Shown in pieces: positions 26,452 to 34,842 of a stretch of 64,000 nt of DNA. The notes beneath the pieces were generated by a model. The model was not told where the DNA came from. It saw only the letters and a program-made list of their open reading frames with translations, and made no database searches. Source of the DNA: an uncultured Pirellulaceae bacterium (lineage in GTDB: Bacteria > Planctomycetota > Planctomycetia > Pirellulales > Pirellulaceae); NCBI GenBank assembly GCA_937944405.1, contig CALDYR010000016.1:29307-93306 (forward strand), in the 5' to 3' direction. The position numbers were made by a program, and so were the translations under genes. The stretch's first letter is position 1. Each line of letters begins with the position of its first letter.

Positions 26452-28380
26452 TTATTCCGCCGCGTTGTCGTTGTCGTTGTCGGCGAAGACGCGCGCTGCG
26501 TCGATTCCAATTTTACTCAACAGCGGCAAAAGATGTGTGTTGAGAAAATCGCCGTTCTCTGCGGTCAGTTTCGAGACCGATTCCGCTGACAGCGTCGTCG
26601 TTCTTTTGTCGGCGATGTGATGGAGAAGGAGACGCCCTTGTTGGTCACAGTGTAAGTTCAAGACAGTTTTTCCATTGTCCCAGAACAGGAAAATGCGGAA
26701 TCCCTTCCGTGGTTGTGCGATTAATAAGTAGAACAAATCTTCGGCGTCATCTTCGAACATAAATTTGAAGTACGCGCGTTTGCGGCGGACGTTTTCCCGC
26801 CGGCTGCTTTGATCGTGAAGCATTAAAGTCATTCTCAAGTCTGATTTATTCATTGTTCGATTCAACGATTTTGTTTTCTGTTGGCGCCCTTGGGAGTACG
26901 TCTCATAATTTCGAGATCGGACTTTGACTTCATCGGCGATGCGTTCAAACAAAATTTGCTCATAGCCGACCCCAGTCACTCCATGCTCTCCGCCCAGCAC
27001 GAGCCACGATTTTGGCAGCCCCGATGCGATGAAGGAGCGTTTGGCTTCTTGCATCAATTCGCGCGGTGATTTGTTGTTAAACAGGGCCCGCCAATGGTCG
27101 CGGTCGATTTCAATGCGTCCCGAATCACCGAGCTTCAATTTCAGCAAATCTTTTAGGGGGTGTTCAACTTGTTCGCGCCCCGTTTTTCTCAATCGGCGGC
27201 GTTTGCTTTGGGCCGTTTTTTTCTGCGGCGGGGCAGGAGCTGTTTTTTTCGCAACGGTGACGGTGGCTGCGTTTTCTGCGATCCAGTTCGACCAAGCTTC
27301 GACATCGCTGCCGAATTTTTGCCCGGTGACATCTTGCAAGCGTTGAATCGTAAATTGCAACGTTTCTTCTGTTGCTTTGGCCTGAGTTTGATGGGTTAGT
27401 AACTTCAATAGAACCGTCGGCGCGGTGGTCAGTTTTCCATCGACAATCGTTTTTACCAGCAGTACGGTGGCTTCGTCTTGGCAGCCTTGGATGGCCTCCA
27501 AGAAACGGGCTCGCATCTCTAACGGGAGGGTGTCCGATAAAAGCATCGCGGCGACAGCGACGATGTGCTGGTCAAGCTTCTTCGCAAGTTCACCAGCGGC
27601 CGCTTTCCTTCGTTTGAATTTCTTCGACGTTAAATCAGGAAACGCGTTCTCAAATTTTTCACGATCACTGTCCGAAAATTTTAAGATTGATTCAACCAGT
27701 GTTTCGATGTTCGATTGTGAGGCTAACTTGGGGACACCAAAACCTGCAGCGCGAAAACGATCAAGAATGGAGGTGAAATTCGGTTGCGCGACCAAATCGT
27801 TGATCGATTTTTCCGACATATAGTCAAACGATTCACCGTCGATCGCCACCAAGGTCAACAGATCTGGGGTTTGGCGGAGGAAGTGGAACTTTTCCTGTTT
27901 AAGGTTAAACGACAGCAGGGAAAGCTGCTCTTGATCAGTGTCGACTTTTATTTCGACGCGATTGGTGGCGTCGTTTAGCTCGGTCAGTTGGATCGTTTTG
28001 ATGTCTTTTTGTTGTTGTCCCCACCGGTCAGTTCCAGAGTTGATTGTAATTCGAGCCACATTGGATTCGGCGTTGCAGGAGTATCGATCCCCATTGCTCG
28101 AATGGGAACTGCGATAAGAGTTTTCGACGATCGATTGGATAAGGGCTTCGGCATCTTGTTCTTTGGGGAATTCGATCGACAAGCGACCGTTTTGGGCTTC
28201 CAGTTTAATTTTTTCTGACAGCGCGGTCCTGGCTTTGGGCATCGCGTCGGCAGACTGATTGTTGGCAATTCTCCTGCCCAAACCAAACAGTTGTGCGTTT
28301 GCTGGTTTAACCGTCGCGGCGGCGATAAATAACGCGACGCCAAACACCTTCAGGGTGTTGTTCAAGGTCATTAGTTTCAT
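26452..28380 (-). CDS. Secreted hypothetical protein, HEAT-like
   Basis: A 642-residue protein with a signal peptide (VFGVALFIAAATVKPANAQ). The middle (about residues 225-380) is helical and reads like degenerate HEAT-type repeats (KKLDQHIVAVAAMLLSDTLP, EAIQGCQDEATVLLVKTIVD). A Lys/Arg-rich, Ala/Pro linker (PPQKKTAQSKRRRLRKTGRE) precedes the C-terminal part. The last 200 residues are mixed alpha/beta with no motif I know. It is convergent with the efflux operon (33 bp) and divergent from the MFS gene. Uncharacterised; probably planctomycete-specific. Confidence 0.6.
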   Translation of the reverse strand: MKLMTLNNTLKVFGVALFIAAATVKPANAQLFGLGRRIANNQSADAMPKARTALSEKIKLEAQNGRLSIEFPKEQDAEALIQSIVENSYRSSHSSNGDRYSCNAESNVARITINSGTDRWGQQQKDIKTIQLTELNDATNRVEIKVDTDQEQLSLLSFNLKQEKFHFLRQTPDLLTLVAIDGESFDYMSEKSINDLVAQPNFTSILDRFRAAGFGVPKLASQSNIETLVESILKFSDSDREKFENAFPDLTSKKFKRRKAAAGELAKKLDQHIVAVAAMLLSDTLPLEMRARFLEAIQGCQDEATVLLVKTIVDGKLTTAPTVLLKLLTHQTQAKATEETLQFTIQRLQDVTGQKFGSDVEAWSNWIAENAATVTVAKKTAPAPPQKKTAQSKRRRLRKTGREQVEHPLKDLLKLKLGDSGRIEIDRDHWRALFNNKSPRELMQEAKRSFIASGLPKSWLVLGGEHGVTGVGYEQILFERIADEVKVRSRNYETYSQGRQQKTKSLNRTMNKSDLRMTLMLHDQSSRRENVRRKRAYFKFMFEDDAEDLFYLLIAQPRKGFRIFLFWDNGKTVLNLHCDQQGRLLLHHIADKRTTTLSAESVSKLTAENGDFLNTHLLPLLSKIGIDAARVFADNDNDNAAE

Positions 28381-28511
28381 TGATTTTCCCAGGATAACTG
28401 CGATAGAAAACTGTATTGGACTTTAATGTTTGAAAGCTATTGTAAGCGGATTTTACAGTGACTGCAGGCCATTGTGTCTGCGACTCCTTACGTACCGGGT
28501 TTCGTGTTACG

Positions 28512-29864
28512 ATGACCGACCAAAGTCCGACTCCCAACACAACCAGTTCTCTTTTTTTACCCGCAAATTCTCACTTGTCTTTTTCACGCGACCTCAAAAC
28601 AGAAGATGTATTGGCTGATCAAGCGGCCAGTCGGATAAATTTTATCTGGTTATCCGTTTACCAAGTGGTGCTTCGGATCGGCTGGATTTTCAAAACCGAG
28701 AGCATCATTATGCCGGCGTTCATGGATTTGATCGGCGGTGCGAGTTGGCAGCTTGGGTGCCTGCCGATGTTGAGCCGTTTCGGTCAATCGATTCCGCCGC
28801 TATTGTTTTCAGATCGGATTCGCAACGTGCGTTTTAAGAAACTCGCCTTGTGGCTGTCGACGATGTTGATGGGAAGCTGCTTTTTAGTTTTGTCGGTTTG
28901 CTGGTGGAGCACCGGTGGCGAAAATCGGTCGTGGTGGCCATGGTTGTTTTTAACGGTCTACGCATTGTTTTTTGCGGCCACTGGCGTCAACCAATTGCTG
29001 TTCAGCACACTGACGGGGAAATTGATTGTTCCACATCAGCGCGGCCGATTGGCTGCGGTGGGGAGTTTGGTCGGTGGATTGTCCGCGATTGTTTTCGCCT
29101 TTTTATTATTGCAGCAGTGGCTGGAGTCGACACCGCCGAAATTTGTTTTGATATTTGGATTCACCGGCGCTGCAATGGTTTGCGCCTCGATCGTGGCGTG
29201 TTGTTTTGTCGAAACGCCTGATCAACAACGCAGCAACCTGCGAAGTGGAATCGAGATCATTGCAAATGCGTCCACGCGCGTTATGGAAGATCGCAATTTT
29301 TGTTTGTTGGCGATCGCAGGTGCGATGTTTGGTATGTCGATGACCCTGTTTCCCCACTATCAATCGATCGCGCGTGTGAAACTGGGGATTGGTTATCGCA
29401 CGATGCTGTACTGGATTGTAGCGCAACACGTGGGCGCGTCTTTATTGGCGGTGCCGGCGGGGTGGTTGGCCGATCAGTTTGGCAACCGGCGTGTGTTAAG
29501 GATTTTGATGGGGCTTTTGTGTGTCGCGCCGGCGATGTTGGTGGTGCTACAGTGGTTTGATGCGCCATCGAAGGTTTTCTATTTGGTGATCTTCTTTTTA
29601 CTGGGGCTGACGCCGATCACATTTCGCTACTTCAATAACTACACTTTAGAAATTGCGACGACCGAAAATCACCCGGCATATCTCAGTACGCTCAATTGCT
29701 GTATGGCGTTGCCGGTGATTTTGACTTCGTTGGTGGTGGGGGTGCTGATGGATGTTCTTGGATTTTACGCAGTCTTTGGTGGCGTGCTGTCATTGTTGCT
29801 GGTTGGTTGGGCCGCAACGTTTTTGTTGGCAGAACCCCGGCATCAGTCGTTCACACGATCCTGA
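28512..29864 (+). CDS. Major facilitator superfamily transporter
   Basis: About 450 residues from ATG 28512 (MTDQSPTPNTTSSLFL). There are twelve hydrophobic segments in two halves. The motif-A-like loop in the second half (WLADQFGNRRVLRILMG) is a clear MFS feature. The first half has a shortened equivalent (LLFSDRIRNVRFKK). The substrate cannot be told. The frame is open 18 codons upstream, but that region includes the likely leader. No operon partner: the next gene begins 108 bp later, after its own ribosome site. Confidence 0.75.
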   Translation: MTDQSPTPNTTSSLFLPANSHLSFSRDLKTEDVLADQAASRINFIWLSVYQVVLRIGWIFKTESIIMPAFMDLIGGASWQLGCLPMLSRFGQSIPPLLFSDRIRNVRFKKLALWLSTMLMGSCFLVLSVCWWSTGGENRSWWPWLFLTVYALFFAATGVNQLLFSTLTGKLIVPHQRGRLAAVGSLVGGLSAIVFAFLLLQQWLESTPPKFVLIFGFTGAAMVCASIVACCFVETPDQQRSNLRSGIEIIANASTRVMEDRNFCLLAIAGAMFGMSMTLFPHYQSIARVKLGIGYRTMLYWIVAQHVGASLLAVPAGWLADQFGNRRVLRILMGLLCVAPAMLVVLQWFDAPSKVFYLVIFFLLGLTPITFRYFNNYTLEIATTENHPAYLSTLNCCMALPVILTSLVVGVLMDVLGFYAVFGGVLSLLLVGWAATFLLAEPRHQSFTRS

Positions 29865-29972
29865 AGTTGCGTCAAAAGGTGGGCAGGAAAGACGCGTAAG
29901 TTGAGGTGTGCGCTAATTAGTCAATTCGATAGACTTGGTGAAAATTGGCTGCTGATTCTCGGAGAGGTAAAA

Positions 29973-30896
29973 ATGGTTCGTGTACTTTTTGGGTTTGCAC
30001 TAGCGATTGTCTTAATTTTAAGCAACCTTCCCGGTTCCGGTGCGGTTGCCCAAGAAATGTCTGGCGTGAAGTGCGTCGTTGATGGCGATCGAAACGCAAA
30101 CCGACAATTCAAATCCAAACATGCCGATGGCGAAGTTTATTTTTGTTGCAAAGGGTGTGCGGCGACGTTTTCCAAACACAAAAAAGATTTCCATACCCGT
30201 GCCAACCACCAGTTGATGGTGACCGGGCAGTATCGCCAGATCGCTTGTCCGATCGCTGGCGGCGACTTCGATCAGGAACAAACATCGAAAATCGGAGGCA
30301 TCGAAGTCGCGTTCTGTTGCGAAAAATGCATGGCTCAGATTGACGGCGCTGGCGATCTGGCCGCCAAAGCCGAACTTGTGTTCGGAGCCGACGCATTTGA
30401 GCGCGCCTTTGCGAAGGTACCTAGCGTTCGGGATGCTGGTGAGACGATAGACTGGGGAACGGTGATGTGTGTGGTCCAAACCAAGAGCGCGGTGAAGAAG
30501 AACTTTGTCGCAGACTACCGCGCGGGTAAGGTTTATTTCTGTAGTCGCCGTTGTCTGAATCAGTTTCAAGCCGAACCCACCAAGTACGCGACGCAAGCGC
30601 ACGTGCAATTGGTGGCGACCAAGCAGTTTTTGCAGACAAAGTGCCCCGTGAACAACCGAAAGGTTGATGGATCCAAAACGGTGATCGTTGCCGGACAACC
30701 GATTGCATTTTGCTGTGATGGTTGCATGAGCAAAATTGAATCAGCCACCGAAGCAGAACGCGTCGCGTTGGTCTTCGATGACGCGGTGTTCGAAAGATCG
30801 TTCACAAAGGCCATTGCAGCGAATGATCGCCTACACGCAATGGCCCCAGAGGCTCTGCCTGATCCAAGCAATCCGGCGACCAAAGCTGGAAAGTAA
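29973..30896 (+). CDS. Secreted four-module cysteine protein (TRASH/YHS-like metal binding)
   Basis: A 307-residue protein from ATG 29973, preceded by GGAGAGG at 29961-29967. A signal peptide (FGFALAIVLILSNLPGSGAVA) is followed by four repeats of one pattern: a cysteine in KC/AC/MC-[VP]-[VI], about 22 residues, then [VI]-[YA]-F-C-[CS]-x2-C. The cysteines fall at 34/58/59/62, 92/115/116/119, 166/190/194 and 224/247/248/251. Modules 1-2 and 3-4 also look like a duplicated pair, each ending with an A-E-R/K-hydrophobic-F helix. The spacing resembles TRASH or YHS zinc/copper modules of metal-handling proteins. Periplasmic metal binding is an inference. The third module has Ser in place of its second cysteine. 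Confidence 0.65.
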   Translation: MVRVLFGFALAIVLILSNLPGSGAVAQEMSGVKCVVDGDRNANRQFKSKHADGEVYFCCKGCAATFSKHKKDFHTRANHQLMVTGQYRQIACPIAGGDFDQEQTSKIGGIEVAFCCEKCMAQIDGAGDLAAKAELVFGADAFERAFAKVPSVRDAGETIDWGTVMCVVQTKSAVKKNFVADYRAGKVYFCSRRCLNQFQAEPTKYATQAHVQLVATKQFLQTKCPVNNRKVDGSKTVIVAGQPIAFCCDGCMSKIESATEAERVALVFDDAVFERSFTKAIAANDRLHAMAPEALPDPSNPATKAGK

Positions 30897-31198
30897 CATT
30901 TGCCCAACGGCCGCCTCTGGGCTTGGGCTTTGGCTTTGCCTTTGGGCCTTCCACCCTTTACGCTCCAGCAGTCGGCCCATGGATGCTCCTTGTTTCATCC
31001 TTGTTTCATCCTCGTTTGGTCGGGGCCATCACTTGGGCGGTTAGTTCAGACGCTTCTGAGGTGCGCGGGGACGAGAGGATGTTTTTTTGAGGGGCATTAA
31101 AGATGTGGCGATTGAGCGCTTTTTAAATCGCTGATTTGCTGTTGGTCGGCGTGCTGAGAATCGTCATACTTTCGGGCAGTATAGATAAGGCTTCTACC
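30897..31198. other. Intergenic region before lpxB
   Basis: A 302-bp gap. It holds a pyrimidine/purine-biased GGCTTTGG/GCTTTGCC stretch (30925-30950) and an 11-bp tandem duplication TTGTTTCATCC (30990-31000, 31001-31011). No gene, RNA or terminator was recognised. Confidence 0.5.
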
Positions 31199-32440
31199 AT
31201 GGATGGTGCAATGCGAATTTTCCTTTCGGTCGGTGAACCCAGCGGCGATCTGCACGGTGCCAATTTGATTAGGCGGATGAAATCCGAAATGCCCGATGCT
31301 CAGTTCGTTGGCTTCGGCGGCCCCAAGATGGTCGATGCAGGCTGCGACGTTCACTACGACTTAACCCAACAGGCGGTCATGTTTCTGTGGGATGTGATCA
31401 AACAACTGCGATTCTTTTTTGGTTTGGTCGATCAGGCGGATGAATACTTTGCACAAAACAAAGTCGACGCGGTGGTGCTGATCGATTATCCCGGTTTCAA
31501 CTGGTGGATCGCCAAAAAAGCCAAAAAACGGGGTATCCCGGTGTTCTATTATGGCGTACCGCAAATGTGGGCATGGGCACCGTGGCGCGTTCGCAAAATT
31601 CGAAAGTACGTTGATCATGTTTTGTGTAAGCTGCCTTTTGAAGTCCAATGGTTCAAACAACGCAACTGTCACGCGACTTATGTGGGGCATCCTTATTTTG
31701 ACCAACTTCAGCGTCAAAGTTATGACGGTATGTTCCTGCAGTCGATTGCGTCCGACGGGTTGGTGACGCTATTGCCCGGTTCGCGCGATCGCGAAGTGAA
31801 AAATAATTTGCCGACATTGATCGCTGCGGCAGGACATGTTGCCGCAGAGTGCCCCGAGGCTAAGTTCGCGGTGGCATGTTTCAATGCGAAGCAAAAAAAG
31901 ATGGCCAAAGAAATTCTCAGCGCGCTGAAACAATCACAGCAGCCAGGCCGGAGCGTTACTGTTGATATCCGCCTCTACGAGGGACGCACTCCGGAACTGA
32001 TGGTGGCGGCGACGGCTTGTATGGCGTGCAGTGGCTCGGTGTCGATGGAGTTGCTGCACCACCGTAAACCGACTGTGATCGTTTATAAAGTGAAGCGCTG
32101 GGTTATGGTCGCCCAAGCGGTGCTGTTGCGCACTAAGTTTATCACTCTGGTGAACCTGATTGCCGCCCATGACATTCGCAAACGCACTTGGCGGCCGTTT
32201 AACCCCGAACGCTATCCCGACGACGCGATCATGCCAGAATACATGGCTACTGGAGACGTTTCCAAAGAAGTCGCCAACCATGTCGTGACATGGCTTCAGG
32301 ATGATAACCGACGTAACGCAAAGGTTGCGCAGTTGGATGCTGTGGCAAAAGCGCATGCGATCGCTGGCGCGTCAGGCCGAGCCGCCGATTATATCCTTTC
32401 TAAATTGCCGACGCCCGCCGCGGTAACCAAAGCGGCGTAG
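31199..32440 (+). CDS. lpxB: Lipid-A-disaccharide synthase
   Basis: A GT19 enzyme that joins lipid X and UDP-diacylglucosamine in lipid A synthesis at the inner membrane. ATG 31199 or the ATG at 31211 (MRIFLSVGEPSGDLHG) gives about 410 residues, the usual length. Motifs are the N-terminal VGEPSGDLHGANLI, IDYPGFNWWIAKKAK, PVFYYGVPQMWAWAPWR, VGHPYFDQL, LLPGSRDREVKNNLP and the sugar-nucleotide site ACSGSVSMELLHHRKPTVIV (ending GS-S-E). Planctomycetes make lipopolysaccharide, so the gene is expected, but the other lpx genes are elsewhere. Confidence 0.95.
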   Translation: MDGAMRIFLSVGEPSGDLHGANLIRRMKSEMPDAQFVGFGGPKMVDAGCDVHYDLTQQAVMFLWDVIKQLRFFFGLVDQADEYFAQNKVDAVVLIDYPGFNWWIAKKAKKRGIPVFYYGVPQMWAWAPWRVRKIRKYVDHVLCKLPFEVQWFKQRNCHATYVGHPYFDQLQRQSYDGMFLQSIASDGLVTLLPGSRDREVKNNLPTLIAAAGHVAAECPEAKFAVACFNAKQKKMAKEILSALKQSQQPGRSVTVDIRLYEGRTPELMVAATACMACSGSVSMELLHHRKPTVIVYKVKRWVMVAQAVLLRTKFITLVNLIAAHDIRKRTWRPFNPERYPDDAIMPEYMATGDVSKEVANHVVTWLQDDNRRNAKVAQLDAVAKAHAIAGASGRAADYILSKLPTPAAVTKAA

Positions 32441-32568
32441 GATCGTGTGACCGATTGGCCGACAACGAGGTCGATCGTCTAAAAGATTTGCGTGTTGGCG
32501 GCGCCGACTGCTACCGGTAAGATTTACATTCGCGCATCTGTGAATCGAGAAACTTACAAGGGGCCGTT

Positions 32569-33327
32569 GTGATATTAGGTGAACCAGGCAGAACCGAGTT
32601 CGATTTAAACTTTAGTTTCCTCGGGTTTGAGGTTCGGGTTCATCCGGGGTTTTTTATTATCAGCGTTTTGTTCGGGCAAAGCTTAGTCAGCGGGCCCGAA
32701 ATCAATACCGGTGTTGGGGTGTTGATGGGCGTTGGGATTTTCTTTGTTTCCATTCTGGTTCATGAATTGGGCCATGCATTAGCGTTTCGACATTTTGGTT
32801 GGCACTCTCGAATCGTGTTGCACTGGATGGGGGGGCTAGCGATACCAGAGAGAGGCTTTGGTCGACGGCAGGCCAAACTGAACAACTATCAGGCGATCGG
32901 TGTTTCGTTGGCCGGGCCGATGGCGGGATTGCTGTTAGGGGGGGGGCTGATTTTGGTCGCACAGCAGGTCGGCAACGCGGTGCCAAAATTTTACCTGTTT
33001 GGAATCATGCCGATCTTCGTTTATGAACAACGGACGCTCCTGTTGGCAGTGTTGCAGGGCGCGATTGTTATTAACATCATCTTGAATATCTTAAACTTAG
33101 TTCCCATCTTTCCTTTGGATGGAGGGCAAGTCAGCCGAAACCTATTTGAGATCTTCGATCCGTGGGATGGTACTCGTAAAAGCATAATTTTGTCGATGGC
33201 GACAGCGGTTTTATGTGGTGTACTGGGATATACCAATCGAGACACATTCATTGCAATCTTTTGCTTTTACATGGCGTATCAAAATTATCAGATGCTTAAC
33301 CCCGGTGGTGGGCGCCCATGGTCGTAG
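32569..33327 (+). CDS. Site-2 protease (M50) family membrane metalloprotease
   Basis: A 252-residue intramembrane protease. The first zinc motif HELGHA (about residues 65-70, in VHELGHALAF) lies in a membrane helix and the second, NLVPIFPLDGGQ, lies towards the C-terminus and supplies the aspartate ligand. Four to six hydrophobic segments are visible. It belongs to the compact group without PDZ or CBS domain. GTG 32569 is supported by AAGGGG at 32558-32563. Substrates unknown; relatives cleave anti-sigma factors or transcription regulators. Confidence 0.88.
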   Translation: MILGEPGRTEFDLNFSFLGFEVRVHPGFFIISVLFGQSLVSGPEINTGVGVLMGVGIFFVSILVHELGHALAFRHFGWHSRIVLHWMGGLAIPERGFGRRQAKLNNYQAIGVSLAGPMAGLLLGGGLILVAQQVGNAVPKFYLFGIMPIFVYEQRTLLLAVLQGAIVINIILNILNLVPIFPLDGGQVSRNLFEIFDPWDGTRKSIILSMATAVLCGVLGYTNRDTFIAIFCFYMAYQNYQMLNPGGGRPWS

Positions 33328-34324
33328 GCCAAACCGACAGTGTTGTTGGCTATTGATGTCATTGAAGAACCAAGACTAAAACGGCGCCTCAAATTGTTGC
33401 CATTAGTTTTCGATTCATTAGGGTAAAGCAGATGTTTTTGTTTTGAAGTCGGGCGCTGGTTTAGTGATTTCGTTTTAACAATGGGTATGAATGTTTTGCC
33501 GATTGATCAAACAGGTGTTCGTTGCGAACGTTTAGAAAACGATTCGGATTTCCCAAAGAGTGTATTTGCGGAACAGTTTCTCTAAAAAAAGGTTTTTTTT
33601 TAGAACAGCAACACGCGCAATCGACAGGCGCTTTTCGCATCGCAAAATGAAACAGCGTGAGGCTGTAAGTTTTACGAAATGTGCCAGGGAAATTTCAAAC
33701 ATTGTTGCGCAAGTTTCTTGGCACATCATTTTTCAGTGCCTGCCGCGTCGACAAGTGTCTGGTTGGAAGCCTGTTGGTGTTTCGGCCTCTCTGCGACACG
33801 TTTAAATGGATGCTTGTTGAAACGTCTTAAATTCCCCTGAAAAAGCGCGTTTTTTATATGGGGCGAAATTTGTGTCGATCCGATTTTGTTGCATCGATGT
33901 CCACGCCGTTCTTTTTATTAAGCATCTCTTGAGAACGTTGCTAATTGGTAAGGAGAATCGAAATGGTTGAAAGGAGATTTACAACACAGTGCAATTGAAT
34001 TTACATCTGCGTGATAGGTTTTCGTTTTGTTCATTTGCGGAGTGAGTTGTTTCAATGAATCTTGGTAGTCGTCGCGGTGAAAAAAATTTACAAAACGAGC
34101 AAAACAACATTGAAAAGTTCTGGCGGTTCTCTAAAACTTATTTCGTTGTCAACCTGTCGGTGGAAGTTTTGTGCTTTCATCCATCACCAATGACGGTGTG
34201 TTGAACAGGTTATCATTCGAATCACAACGTGTGGTTTTATTTCGAATGGCGAGTGAGTCATCAAGGCTTTGACGTAAAGCTAGACCGGACTCTCTCTCCA
34301 CGGTCTATTAATGGAGGACGTCCT
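33328..34324. other. AT-rich 1-kb non-coding region upstream of H1-like gene
   Basis: A long stretch that is visibly richer in A/T than its surroundings and has no convincing long ORF. It contains a palindrome of A and T runs (TCTAAAAAAA 33581-33590 with TTTTTTTAGA 33594-33603), AAGGAG (33950-33955) followed by an 11-codon mini-ORF (33963-33998), a second AAAGGAG (33970-33976), and a 49-codon ORF (34055-34204, MNLGSRRGEKNLQNEQNNIE start) of uncertain status. It could be the leader and promoter of the H1-like gene. Confidence 0.5.
34055..34204 (+). CDS. Possible 49-residue ORF in AT-rich leader
   Basis: ATG 34055 to TGA 34202-34204 encodes a polar N-terminal half and a hydrophobic end (TYFVVNLSVEVL). 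A GGAG lies 14 bases upstream, which is too far. It may be chance or a leader peptide upstream of the H1-like gene. Confidence 0.2.
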   Translation: MNLGSRRGEKNLQNEQNNIEKFWRFSKTYFVVNLSVEVLCFHPSPMTVC

Positions 34325-34567
34325 GTGGCCAAGAAAAAAGCGAAGAAAAAAGTTACTAAAAAGGAGGCAACTAAAAAGAAGGTTGTCAAGAAAAAAGTAG
34401 CAAAGAAGAAGGCTGTGAAAAAAGCAGCCAAGAAGAAGGCGACCAAAAAGAAGGTTGTTAAGAAAAAAGTAGCGAAGAAAAAAGTAGCGAAGAAGAAGGT
34501 CGTGAAGAAAGCTGCTAAGAAAGTCACGAAGAAGGCTAAAAAGAAAGTCGCGAAGAAGAAAAAGTAA
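34325..34567 (+). CDS. Histone H1-like lysine-rich protein
   Basis: An 80-residue protein made almost only of Lys, Ala, Val and Thr, with degenerate tandem motifs KKKVAKKK, KKVVKKK and KKATKKK. It resembles the C-terminal tail of histone H1 and bacterial H1-like DNA-binding proteins (HctB, AlgP-like tails), and probably compacts DNA by charge. GTG 34325 is chosen because GGAGGA (34313-34318) sits six bases ahead; the longer open frame upstream (from 34229) is not lysine-rich and is probably untranslated. A strong terminator follows. Internal DNA repetitiveness makes length variation by slippage likely. Confidence 0.8.
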   Translation: MAKKKAKKKVTKKEATKKKVVKKKVAKKKAVKKAAKKKATKKKVVKKKVAKKKVAKKKVVKKAAKKVTKKAKKKVAKKKK

Positions 34568-34603
34568 GCTTTGACTTATTCACTTCGAATGAAACAACGA
34601 GAA

Positions 34604-34632
34604 AGGGTCGCCAGTGGCGACCCTAAGTTTTT
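34604..34632 (+). terminator. Rho-independent terminator after H1-like gene
   Basis: AGGGTCGCC (34604-34612) pairs perfectly with GGCGACCCT (34616-34624) around AGT; TTTTT follows at 34628-34632. Confidence 0.9.
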
Positions 34633-34644
34633 GGTGCTTCCCGA

Positions 34645-34690
34645 AATGTTGCGGCACCGCGAATGCCCAAAGCTTGCGACTAAAATCTAT
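34645..34690 (+). repeat. Dispersed structured repeat, partial copy 3
   Basis: TGCGGCACCG, then GCCCAAAG and TTGC, match the head hairpin of the elements at 18.66 and 63.07 kb. The rest of the element is not recognisable here. Confidence 0.35.
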
Positions 34691-34842
34691 GAAGAGTCCA
34701 AGTTTTTTTCTTTCGCCCTACCCCATCGAAGCCGAAAGAAACATCGGTGAAAGTTTCTCCGCTTCGAAATATCACGATGCTGACGGTTTTGTTGCAGGCA
34801 TTTCTTAGGGTGGTTTACCGTAGGTTCTCAGCACATCGATTC

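Noticed and set aside
30018..30698. 226-codon minus-strand ORF opposite the cysteine protein
   Set aside because: Antisense shadow; no domain, signal peptide or ribosome site.
33560..33805. 81-codon plus-strand ORF in AT-rich region
   Set aside because: Starts within the A/T palindrome, has no ribosome site and no recognisable product.
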